From NCBI GenBank assembly GCA_022827625.1, contig JAJEIE010000040.1, forward strand, positions 124,001 through 188,000: a DNA stretch of 64,000 bases, read 5' to 3'. Positions 42,065 through 49,947 of the stretch are shown here, one piece after another (position 1 is the stretch's first letter; each line of letters begins with the position of its first letter). A program made the position numbers and the translations under genes. The stretch comes from Candidatus Poribacteria bacterium (GTDB lineage Bacteria > Poribacteria > WGA-4E > WGA-3G). The notes beneath the pieces are model-generated. The model saw nothing but the letters and a program-made list of their open reading frames with translations. It did no database searches and had not been told where the DNA came from.

Positions 42065-44500
42065 TCAAGCGACAACGGGACGGATAATTAACTTTATCTT
42101 TGTCCCTTTAGGTGGAATCACGTCGGTGTTGACGCGGTATGTCCGATCATCCGTACCCGTTGGTAACGGGTGATTAAAAAGTGAGTCAGGGTCTCGATAG
42201 ACAGCAATGATATTATGGAAGAGTTGAGCAGTGAACTGATTGTTGCGCAGCCGTCCACCGTTGAAAATCCACGATGTCTCTTGCATCGGCCGCTCTGTGA
42301 AAGCGTTCCATATTAACTCTCGCGCCCGATGTGAAACGACCTCGTCACCACGATACCATTCCACCCAGATTTCAACAGGCGACCCTGTTGGTGGGCGTGG
42401 ATCACCTTCAACTGTGAGATTCATACCCGGTTCATAATCCAAGGCACCGAGTGCCGCAAATATATGAATGGGTTCTGCATCAACAATCAAAATACTCTCA
42501 TGTGTTTTCCCAAGTTCGCCACACGCAAAGAATTCGATATTTATGTCCCCGCCTACAATGTTGATTTCCCCGGGAACCCTTACTTCGCGCTTACCCGTGT
42601 CAAAGAGGACATTGCCGAGTTGGTAAACAGTTTCACTAACTTTTATCGGGTCCACCAATCGGGCATCCGTCGCTCCAGTAGACTGCGGATAGACAGTGAG
42701 TTTCTCTGAAGCAGTATTATCCTTTTCATTAGCATCCACGACATCTATACGCGCCACAATTTCTATTTCACCTTCCGTGGTTGGCACCCAGTCTGTTGAA
42801 ACCACAGTCTCTTCCAGTTTCGGTGTCCAAAGCACTTCAGTGGTAGCGACCTTTTCGCCTTCTACAGAAAATTCGACATTTAGAATTTCATTGAAGGGTG
42901 TCCCCGTGTTCTGAAGCGTTGCACTCAGTCTAACAGGTTCGCCGACCCGCGGCGAAGGTGGAGAAAATCGGAGGCTCTGCGGCACAATCCCGATACTCGG
43001 TCCCGTTGGTCCCACCAGCGCATGGCTCAAAGCCATCACCGAGAAACAGGTCGATAAAAAATCGCTCTCAGAACCGCGCCATCTCCCATCAGGCTCCTGT
43101 TGAGCGACCATCATCTGTGCGATCTCATCATACCAGTTGTAGCCAGCGAGTGTGTCTAAAGTCGGTGGAATATCACAGAACCGTTGCAATGAGAGTAGAT
43201 AATAGTAAAGCCAAGAATTAGACCCTGGATTCCGAGTGAGCGTCCAGTGCTTTTTCACCCATGTGATGCCTTTCTGAATCTGTGGATCATCAACAGGGAC
43301 ACCACATGCCCGGAGTGCCCACAACCCAGTCGCCGTCATGCTTCCATAGACCCCTATCGCCCAAGGCGAACCCTCATCGACTAAGTTATAGAGCCAACCT
43401 CCCGTTTCAGTTTGATTGCGGCGCACCCATTTTTCAGCGCGTGCCCAAGTGTCTGCTGGAATATCAAGTCCCCACTGTTTCGCGGTATACAGCGCATAGA
43501 TGACCATGTTCATGTGTGCACCGTCCGCAGAGAAACCATATCCCCAACCGCCGTCGTCCCGTTCATCGGCGAACTCACTACCCTTGATAGGAAGTTGTTT
43601 CTTAACCAATTGGTTAACAGCGAATTGGGCGCGATCCTTATACGCTGGATTTTGAGTGGCAACTAACACGGGAATAATTACTGCAAATTGGTAGACAGCG
43701 AATTCGTTCCAATCCTGCTCAAACAGGAATTCTAAACCTTTCTGAACTGCTGGATCCGATGGTGTATGTCCTGTCGCGAACAGCGTTTGCAGTGCTAAAG
43801 CCGTTTCTTGTGTCTGATCTTCACCAAAATTCCAAGAGGTACCAGGGATGAAATTTTCTGCCAACCCTTTCAGACTTGCACCACAAGTGATGCAGATTAA
43901 GATGAGTTGGTTTTCAGTGCCGCACTGTAAACAGGTCCGGCTATGTTTGCCTTGTTGTGTTTTTATCCAAGTAATCCCTTTTCCGATTGTTTCTTGGATT
44001 TGATCTGATGTAACAGCAGGGAACGTGTATTTTTCTGCGACAATTGTCGCGTGCGTGCTGTTGTTTTCTGCGTTCGTTTCCTTAATATGTTCATCGCCTG
44101 TAGGGTTAACGACAGCATAAATCTCTGTCTGACCGGGTGGCGGTTGCCACCTCGCTTCTACCCGATCTGTCCTGCCCGCTTTTAACTCTAAAATAACATC
44201 ACTACAGAGAATTTGGAGCGGTTGTGTCGCGGGATCCCCCTCGTAAAGGTCAACGACCAAATCTTCGTTCATTGTTGGCGTGCCTTCACCGATGTTCTGC
44301 ACTTCAACCCAGATGGTAATTTCTTCGCCTTCAATCGGATTCGGGTTAGAAAAGGTGATGCTTTCAGCATTGACATAGAAATCTGGCAAATCCGCAAATC
44401 CACTCGTGGCAAACAAACCGGCAACGAGAACGCCGATTGTTAATTTTAATAGAAAGTTCGGAAAACTTGCATGCTGTGCTAAAACTACATACCTAATCAT
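42065..44500 (-). CDS. exported CARDB - prenyltransferase/squalene-cyclase-fold protein with internal zinc ribbon
   Basis: 811 aa from ATG 44500 (GAGGTG upstream). The signal peptide ends near FATSGFA. A CARDB adhesion-like domain follows (about 35-150: NPNPIEGEEITIWVEVQNIG). Next comes an alpha-alpha toroid with prenyltransferase/squalene-cyclase repeats (GITWIKTQQGKH, GGWGYGFSADGAHMNMVIYALYTAKQWG, TGGWLYNL, PDGRWRG). It includes a CLQC...CITCG zinc ribbon near 205-225. A second CARDB-like domain (SPPSPRVGEPVRLSATLQNTG, about 520-640) and a C-terminal beta region end it. No DxDD cyclase motif was seen, so it is probably a binding or structural protein. It is first in a unit with fmdB and holA. 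Confidence 0.75.
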   Translation of the reverse strand: MIRYVVLAQHASFPNFLLKLTIGVLVAGLFATSGFADLPDFYVNAESITFSNPNPIEGEEITIWVEVQNIGEGTPTMNEDLVVDLYEGDPATQPLQILCSDVILELKAGRTDRVEARWQPPPGQTEIYAVVNPTGDEHIKETNAENNSTHATIVAEKYTFPAVTSDQIQETIGKGITWIKTQQGKHSRTCLQCGTENQLILICITCGASLKGLAENFIPGTSWNFGEDQTQETALALQTLFATGHTPSDPAVQKGLEFLFEQDWNEFAVYQFAVIIPVLVATQNPAYKDRAQFAVNQLVKKQLPIKGSEFADERDDGGWGYGFSADGAHMNMVIYALYTAKQWGLDIPADTWARAEKWVRRNQTETGGWLYNLVDEGSPWAIGVYGSMTATGLWALRACGVPVDDPQIQKGITWVKKHWTLTRNPGSNSWLYYYLLSLQRFCDIPPTLDTLAGYNWYDEIAQMMVAQQEPDGRWRGSESDFLSTCFSVMALSHALVGPTGPSIGIVPQSLRFSPPSPRVGEPVRLSATLQNTGTPFNEILNVEFSVEGEKVATTEVLWTPKLEETVVSTDWVPTTEGEIEIVARIDVVDANEKDNTASEKLTVYPQSTGATDARLVDPIKVSETVYQLGNVLFDTGKREVRVPGEINIVGGDINIEFFACGELGKTHESILIVDAEPIHIFAALGALDYEPGMNLTVEGDPRPPTGSPVEIWVEWYRGDEVVSHRARELIWNAFTERPMQETSWIFNGGRLRNNQFTAQLFHNIIAVYRDPDSLFNHPLPTGTDDRTYRVNTDVIPPKGTKIKLIIRPVVA

Positions 44501-44586
44501 GCTGCACCTCATATATGTCTATCAGACCAGATTTATACCTATCCCCAACCCGCAACGAGACGAATATCGCGACACACTCCGGCAAT

Positions 44587-45519
44587 TTAGTTGCCTGTCC
44601 AATATCCAACGGAAAGGGAAGACGGCTGTGGAATAGGGTTCTTGAAGAGGGCTTGACCTGAGGCGTTCCATTTACTGATCTCGCCTTGGAAGGTCTCACC
44701 GAGCAGGTCTGCTATCCAAATACCATCATCCGCCGGTGAAAGTGCTATCGCCACGATTGCCATTCCCGCCAGAAATTCATTCTTTTTCGTTCCATCTGAT
44801 GCCAAGTTTATGAGCATAGATTGTTGGGAAACGACCCAGAGACTTCCATCTATTGGATTGATACGTGGAGAGGTCGGATTCGGGATATCTGTAATCTCTA
44901 CGAGTTTTGCGCCAGTCGGCGATACCCGCATAAGCACACTGTGTTGGCTATCAGCGATCCATGCGTTGCCTTCATAGTCAACGCTTACGCCTTTTGGTTC
45001 ACCCATTGCCGGGGCATCTGCGATTTTATTCCCAGTCGCATCGTAACGCGCGATAGGACCCCGGGCATTGGTAATCCACGCCGATCCGTCCTTAGGATTT
45101 ACTGCCACAGCCGGTTCGTGCGCTGCTATTGTCGCAATAACTTGCGTTCCATCTCCTGATACTTTCTTAACAGCATCAAGTCCAGCAATCCACGCTGAAC
45201 CATCGGCAGGGTTAATAGCTATCTGGTTCGGGCGCGTAATGTCCGGTATCTCGCTAAAAGCACCACTGTTCGGATCATAACGATAGACGGTATTTGCAGC
45301 TGAAACCGCAATCCAGACGACACCATCTGCTGGGTTCACTTCTGCAGCACTCGCTTGGGTTAAATTCGGGATGACTGTCGGATCTGCCTGTCCATTCGCA
45401 TATAACTTATAAATTGTCTCCCCGCCACTGACAACCCAACATTCACCGTTATATTGTCCATAGCTGGTAGCAACCGCCAGTCCCAATAACATTACTACCA
45501 AAAACAACTTCTTCATCAT
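44587..45519 (-). CDS. secreted NHL/Vgb-type beta-propeller protein
   Basis: 310 aa from ATG 45519; AGGAG lies 6 nt before. A signal peptide (MMKKLFLVVMLLGLAVATSYG) precedes repeated blades with the pattern (V/I)NPADGxxWIA, e.g. AEVNPADGVVWIAVSAANTVYRYD, IAINPADGSAWIAGLDAVKKV, VAVNPKDGSAWITNARGPIARYD. This is the six-bladed propeller layout of NHL/streptogramin-lyase-like proteins. No catalytic residues were identified. It is 86 bp upstream of the CARDB gene and has its own promoter at 45612-45640. Confidence 0.8.
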   Translation of the reverse strand: MMKKLFLVVMLLGLAVATSYGQYNGECWVVSGGETIYKLYANGQADPTVIPNLTQASAAEVNPADGVVWIAVSAANTVYRYDPNSGAFSEIPDITRPNQIAINPADGSAWIAGLDAVKKVSGDGTQVIATIAAHEPAVAVNPKDGSAWITNARGPIARYDATGNKIADAPAMGEPKGVSVDYEGNAWIADSQHSVLMRVSPTGAKLVEITDIPNPTSPRINPIDGSLWVVSQQSMLINLASDGTKKNEFLAGMAIVAIALSPADDGIWIADLLGETFQGEISKWNASGQALFKNPIPQPSSLSVGYWTGN

Positions 45520-45611
45520 TCCTATCTCCTCTTTTTCTTTATGTGCGCTCCATAAGCGCGCAGTGTATAATTTCGTTAAGTGCGCGCGATACGCGCCGCT
45601 TCTATTTATAA

Positions 45612-45640
45612 ATCTTAACACAGTTTCCCTTAATTCGCAA
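45612..45640 (-). promoter_or_regulatory. promoter for the NHL protein
   Basis: Minus strand TTGCGA (45640-45635), 17-nt spacer, TAAGAT (45617-45612), with TGT before the -10. The core GAAACTGTGTTAAGAT nearly matches that of the htrA promoter (GAAACTGTGCTAAAAT). Confidence 0.6.
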
Positions 45641-45671
45641 GGAATATAATTTCGATTTTTTTTCTATACCC

Positions 45672-45701
45672 CGCTTCTTGTAGAAGCGAGCTCCCACTCG
45701 C
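45672..45701. repeat. overlapping hairpin element in the divergent region
   Basis: CGCTTC/GAAGCG (45672-45688) and GCGAG/CTCGC (45686-45701) overlap and are mutually exclusive. The 45520-45827 gap otherwise holds the two divergent promoters. The GCGAGCTCCCACTCGC form resembles the GCAAG-TCCAT-CTTGC hairpin at 33385. Confidence 0.45.
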
Positions 45702-45740
45702 GACTCTTACCAACCGCTAACGACTTATTGTTAATTTTTC

Positions 45741-45769
45741 TTGAAATCTTTGAGAGAATTAGGTATACT
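45741..45769 (+). promoter_or_regulatory. promoter of the metal efflux operon
   Basis: TTGAAA (45741-45746), 17-nt spacer, TATACT (45764-45769). Transcription should start about 50 nt before ATG 45828. No clear dyad for a metal-responsive regulator was found between the -35 and -10. Confidence 0.65.
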
Positions 45770-45827
45770 ATAATGTAAAGTCGTTTGGACTTGTGATAGA
45801 AAACACTCACTTTTTGGAAGCGTAAAG

Positions 45828-46274
45828 ATGAAATTTATTTTGAGAAAAAGGAAGCGGACTGTCATTCCTTTAGTTTGTTTACTCATTTACCTTTCCATAA
45901 TTCCGATGCAGCTGTCCAGCTATGTGTTGTGTATCGGCACAGATGGACATGTCGAATTTGAAATCGGACGTGACGGACGTTGCATTGATACACGCGATTT
46001 CCACAAAGCACACACAGAGGTTGTAATTACCACAGTCCCTGTCGGAGAAAATCACTGTGGTTCGTGCATAGATCTCGCAATCTTTGTTCCGTTGAATACT
46101 GAGTCCTCTCTTGTTCCTGTCCAAAATGTGTTAGCACCTATCCCTGCTTTTGTAGTTGCTTTTGTAAGATACCCAACAAGTGATGCTACAATCCTAACAT
46201 ATACCCTTCTTCAAATGCCGTCGGTAGCAGACCCAACGCTCATCTCCCTTCAGAGCACGATACTCCTTATTTAA
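45828..46274 (+). CDS. small exported protein at the head of a metal-efflux operon
   Basis: 148 aa. Basic N-terminus (MKFILRKRKRTV) followed by a hydrophobic stretch, then VLCIGTDGHVEFEIGRDGRC, and ENHCGSCIDLAIF with a CxxC. The C-terminal half is hydrophobic (VQNVLAPIPAFVVAFVRYP). I associate short proteins starting 'CIG.DGHV' with heavy-metal RND clusters, but no function is known. Its cysteines could bind metal in the periplasm. It lies 221 bp before the TolC gene on the same strand and downstream of the operon's only clear promoter. Confidence 0.65.
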   Translation: MKFILRKRKRTVIPLVCLLIYLSIIPMQLSSYVLCIGTDGHVEFEIGRDGRCIDTRDFHKAHTEVVITTVPVGENHCGSCIDLAIFVPLNTESSLVPVQNVLAPIPAFVVAFVRYPTSDATILTYTLLQMPSVADPTLISLQSTILLI

Positions 46275-46495
46275 ACCTTGACCTGTCCAATCTATGTGCA
46301 GTCTTCATCGCGCCTTGCGTAATTGAGAAGTAAGCACTGATTCCCCTTAATTTGAAATTATTTTAGTCTCGCATCCATTCTTTGGAAGCGCGTATAACCC
46401 TGTTTGGACGGAAAAGTAGCCGGTTTTGACAAGATACATAACCGAGCGCAGCTGCTGTATTCATAAAGATTATTGATTTTATATGGAGGAGAGCA

Positions 46496-47758
46496 TTGTA
46501 TACAAAACGCAAATTCAACAACATCTTCGTGACAGTCTGGATTTGCTTGCTAACAAACGTGGTGCAGATACCGTCTGCTGTTTCAAGTGAAAAAGATACA
46601 ATTTCGCTTGAGATCGCCGTTCGGACGGCACTGCGTGAAAATCCAGAGCTGAACGCCTTTAGGGAAAAAGTTAAAGTTGCCCGCGCCAGCGTTGACGGTA
46701 TCGCGCTGCTTGACAATCCTGAGTTGGAAACCGAGTTTGCTAAGGGGACGAACTTTGAACAAGGTTTTGAACTCACCCAAACTTTCCAACTTGGTGGACA
46801 ACGCCGGCATCGGAGAAAAATCGCACAGAACCATCTTGAGAAAGCGAACACCGAGCTTGCTGAAGCCATCCGCTTACGCACGAAATCGGTAACACTCGCC
46901 TTTTATGAGTTAGCACTTGCCCAAGAAAAACTTAAGTTAGCTGAAAAGATTGTCCAGTATAACGAACAGATGCATGATATTGCGCAATTCCAGTTTGAAA
47001 CTGGCGATATTTCAATAACACAAGCAAATCTCGCGAACATTCAACTACAATCGGCACAACGCGAGGCAGCAACGTTAGAAAGTGAATTGCGCTTGGCACA
47101 ACTTGAGTTAAATGGGTTAATGGGCATCTCGCTTGAGATGGAACATAGTGTTATCAGCGGTCTACCTGAAGAAATACCGACAGATTTGAACCCTAAATTA
47201 ACATCTGACGTGTTGAAAACACACGCCCTCGCGCATCGTACAGACCTGAAATCGCTCCGATTGGACGCACAATTAACTGAGAATCAACTCCTACTCGCAA
47301 AAGCAGCGAACATCCCTGACTTGAGTGTCGGGGCAATTGGGCAGCGTGGTACAGATGAGAATATGTTTGGCGTACAAATTTCTATTCCATTGCCACTCTT
47401 TGATCGGAATCGCGCTGAAATTGATGCTGTAAAAGCCCAACAACAAGTGGACGCGGTGCGAATTGACGGTACGGAGCAGAAAATTATTCGCGAAGTCATG
47501 TCGGCATTTTTGTCCTTGAATATGGCACGAAAAACAATCGCGTCTTACAAAGACAACTCTCTGGAATTGCTCAACGAGAACCTTGACTTAACACGCGCTG
47601 CCTATGAACTCGGAGAGGCAGTGCTTTTGGAAGTTATTTTGATGCAGAACGAGTTCATCAAAACCCGATTCGCTTATCTTGAAGCACTTGCAACCTACTA
47701 TAAAGCGTTGGCTCGACTTGAAGCCGCTATAGGTACATCGATCGAATTACTGCAATAA
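46496..47758 (+). CDS. TolC-like outer membrane efflux protein
   Basis: 420 aa from TTG 46496; GGAGGAG directly upstream supports this rare start. Signal peptide MYTKRKFNNIFVTVWICLLTNVVQIPSAVS. Two outer-membrane efflux repeats follow, with long helices: LEIAVRTALRENPELNAFREKVKVARASV and HALAHRTDLKSLRLDAQLTENQLLLAKAANIPDLSVG, and strands FGVQISIPLPLFDRNRAEIDAVKAQ. It would form the trimeric outer-membrane channel of the tripartite pump with the HlyD adaptor and RND protein encoded next. Confidence 0.9.
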   Translation: MYTKRKFNNIFVTVWICLLTNVVQIPSAVSSEKDTISLEIAVRTALRENPELNAFREKVKVARASVDGIALLDNPELETEFAKGTNFEQGFELTQTFQLGGQRRHRRKIAQNHLEKANTELAEAIRLRTKSVTLAFYELALAQEKLKLAEKIVQYNEQMHDIAQFQFETGDISITQANLANIQLQSAQREAATLESELRLAQLELNGLMGISLEMEHSVISGLPEEIPTDLNPKLTSDVLKTHALAHRTDLKSLRLDAQLTENQLLLAKAANIPDLSVGAIGQRGTDENMFGVQISIPLPLFDRNRAEIDAVKAQQQVDAVRIDGTEQKIIREVMSAFLSLNMARKTIASYKDNSLELLNENLDLTRAAYELGEAVLLEVILMQNEFIKTRFAYLEALATYYKALARLEAAIGTSIELLQ

Positions 47759-47803
47759 CCGCGTAATATTATTTACTCCAAACGGTATTAAGGAGGTAGA
47801 AAA

Positions 47804-49759
47804 ATGCTACGTCCCTCTCATCTCACACTATTTTTGGCAATTTTCGTCATGCTGATACAAAGTTTGATTGTCGCGGACTTCACTTCTATATCAACTTGGG
47901 CAGAAGACGGACATGTCCACGATGACGACACAAGTCATCCTCACGAGGATGATGGACATGCTCACGACGATGACACCAATCATTCACACAACGGAAATAC
48001 TGGACCCTCTCACAATAATCAATCAGACCATTCGCATAGCGATAAAAACGTGGTAACGCTCACAAACCAAGCAAAAGCGAATATCGGTCTACGGACCGCC
48101 GAAGTTGATACTCGACCGATTGAGACAATCGTGTCTGTTCACGGTAATGTGATAGCGCATCCCGAAAGGCAGGCAATTGTCACACCTCGGATCAGTGGCA
48201 TCGTAAAGCGTGTCCATTTCAGTATAGGCGAATCTGTGAAAAGCGGCGATCTACTACTTGAATTGGAGAGTCTCGACTTGCAAATGGCACAGATTGAAAT
48301 GATTGAAGCCGTTGCCCAAAAGAAGTCCTTAGCGTCCAAATTAGCGAGACTCACAGAAGTTTTCGCAAAGCAAATCCGACGGGAATTGCAAACACGTCAA
48401 ATCGACTATTTGCAATCGCTTTCTGAGTTAAAAGAACTACAAGCAGCCATTAGGAAACGTAAAACGCTTGCTGTAGCGATGGTTATTTCCGGACTCGAAC
48501 AGCTGCGGTTTAGATTGATTAAAGCCGATGTTGAATGCCGACTTTCAGAAACCACGCTCAAAAGGACTGAAATGCTCGCAGAAAAGAAGATTTCAGCACA
48601 AAAGGAACTTCTTACGCAGCAGGCAGCATACGCGAAAGGGCAGAATGAGCTGATAGACGCGAAACGACAATTCCAAATTGTGGGTATCAGCGAACAGATG
48701 CTGGAACAGATCCTTCAGGATGGCGGCGAAACACCCATTCTTTCACTCCTGAATGCTGATAAATTAGACCCAGAGGCACTACTGGAAAAATACGCAATCC
48801 TAAGCACGGAAAGCATAGCATTGGTGGAGGCAGAAGTCGCATACAAAATCGCAGCGATCAAGGTCGCAGCAAACAAACAGCGTGCACTCGCGGCGGGACT
48901 CACTGAACCTCTTCTTGAAAACCTCGCTAAAACCAAAGTTATCGTTCCCTTTAACGATTTCTCCACTGATGAATTGATTGAGAACCACCTCGCCTTTGTA
49001 GAGAGTTCAGAGGCACTTGAAGGTGTGCTGCAACTTGAAGAATTGTTGCGCAATGCTGTTATCACTTTGAATAAGGTCCAACAGAAACTTCGGGTCTCTG
49101 GACTGACTTCTGCTGATATAGAAAAGATCGTTCAAACAGGAGAACCCGCTCCAATGTTCTATGTCAGGGCACCCGCTTCTGGACAGATCATTCAGCAATA
49201 CGTGACGCTCGGAACGACGGTTGAAAAAAGTGACATGCTTTTCTCGATACTTGATACCGATGTCGTCTGGGTTGAAGGTGAGGCACTTGAGGACACGCTT
49301 GCAGACATCCAAGACAGGTGGCAGATAGGCAGTGAGGTTCGCGTTCGTGTCCCTGCTTACCCGGAACAGATTTTCATTGGCAAAATCTCGCACATTTCAG
49401 TGGCCATGGATGCTGAGAAACGGACTGTTCACTTCTGGACAGAAATTAACAACCCGAGGCATAAACTCAAACCCGGGATGTTTACTGAACAGACGATTGT
49501 CCTTGAAAAAGGCACTGAGGTTTTGAGTGTTCCGTTGCGTGCTGTTTTTGAAGACGCGGGAGGCCGTTTTGTTTTTGTTGAATACGGAGATGCTTACGTC
49601 AAGCAAGAAGTCGTCGTTGGCACAAAAGATGACCGATATATTGAAGTCAGAGAGGGTTTGGTTCAGGGAGACTACGTGGTGACCCAAGGACAACATCAGT
49701 TGTTGAGAGCAGCAGCGAATGTTTCTGATGCACTCGGAGAACATGGACATCCACACTAA
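47804..49759 (+). CDS. HlyD-family periplasmic adaptor with N-terminal His/Asp-rich metal-binding segment
   Basis: 651 aa; AAGGAGGT before ATG 47804. After the signal peptide, residues about 33-85 are rich in His and Asp (GHVHDDDTSHPHEDDGHAHDD, HSHNG, DHSHSDK), a probable metal-chelating segment. The lipoyl/barrel-sandwich halves are VIAHPERQAIVTPRISGIVKRVHFSIGESVKSGDLLLEL and APASGQIIQQYVTLGTTVEKSDMLFSI, and the beta-barrel and membrane-proximal parts follow (EVRVRVPAYPEQIFIGKI, KPGMFTEQTIVL). The central helical hairpin is long (about 150-430), which accounts for the size above the usual 400 residues. It links RND pump and TolC channel. Confidence 0.9.
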   Translation: MLRPSHLTLFLAIFVMLIQSLIVADFTSISTWAEDGHVHDDDTSHPHEDDGHAHDDDTNHSHNGNTGPSHNNQSDHSHSDKNVVTLTNQAKANIGLRTAEVDTRPIETIVSVHGNVIAHPERQAIVTPRISGIVKRVHFSIGESVKSGDLLLELESLDLQMAQIEMIEAVAQKKSLASKLARLTEVFAKQIRRELQTRQIDYLQSLSELKELQAAIRKRKTLAVAMVISGLEQLRFRLIKADVECRLSETTLKRTEMLAEKKISAQKELLTQQAAYAKGQNELIDAKRQFQIVGISEQMLEQILQDGGETPILSLLNADKLDPEALLEKYAILSTESIALVEAEVAYKIAAIKVAANKQRALAAGLTEPLLENLAKTKVIVPFNDFSTDELIENHLAFVESSEALEGVLQLEELLRNAVITLNKVQQKLRVSGLTSADIEKIVQTGEPAPMFYVRAPASGQIIQQYVTLGTTVEKSDMLFSILDTDVVWVEGEALEDTLADIQDRWQIGSEVRVRVPAYPEQIFIGKISHISVAMDAEKRTVHFWTEINNPRHKLKPGMFTEQTIVLEKGTEVLSVPLRAVFEDAGGRFVFVEYGDAYVKQEVVVGTKDDRYIEVREGLVQGDYVVTQGQHQLLRAAANVSDALGEHGHPH

Positions 49760-49805
49760 AGGGGTGGTCAGTTGTCAGGGCGGTTTTTCTACGAAAAACC
49801 TTTCA

Positions 49806-49906
49806 GTTGTCAGTTAAGAGACTTCGGTAACAATTCGCCTTGTTTGAACGCTTCAAGTGGGATTCAATTTGTTACAAAATCTCGCTTTAACTGAAAGCGT
49901 AGCGAC
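49806..49906. repeat. intergenic repeat, copy A
   Basis: Starts with GTTAAGAGACTTCGG-TAACAATT (49813-49835) and ends with an imperfect inverted partner (TTGTTAC...TTTAACTGA, 49869-49893). The core reappears on the minus strand at 54032-54055 (copy B). It sits between the HlyD and RND genes. Confidence 0.55.
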
Positions 49907-49947
49907 CTGACCGTTGATAGCCATTAAAAATGGAGGTAAAATCAAGA

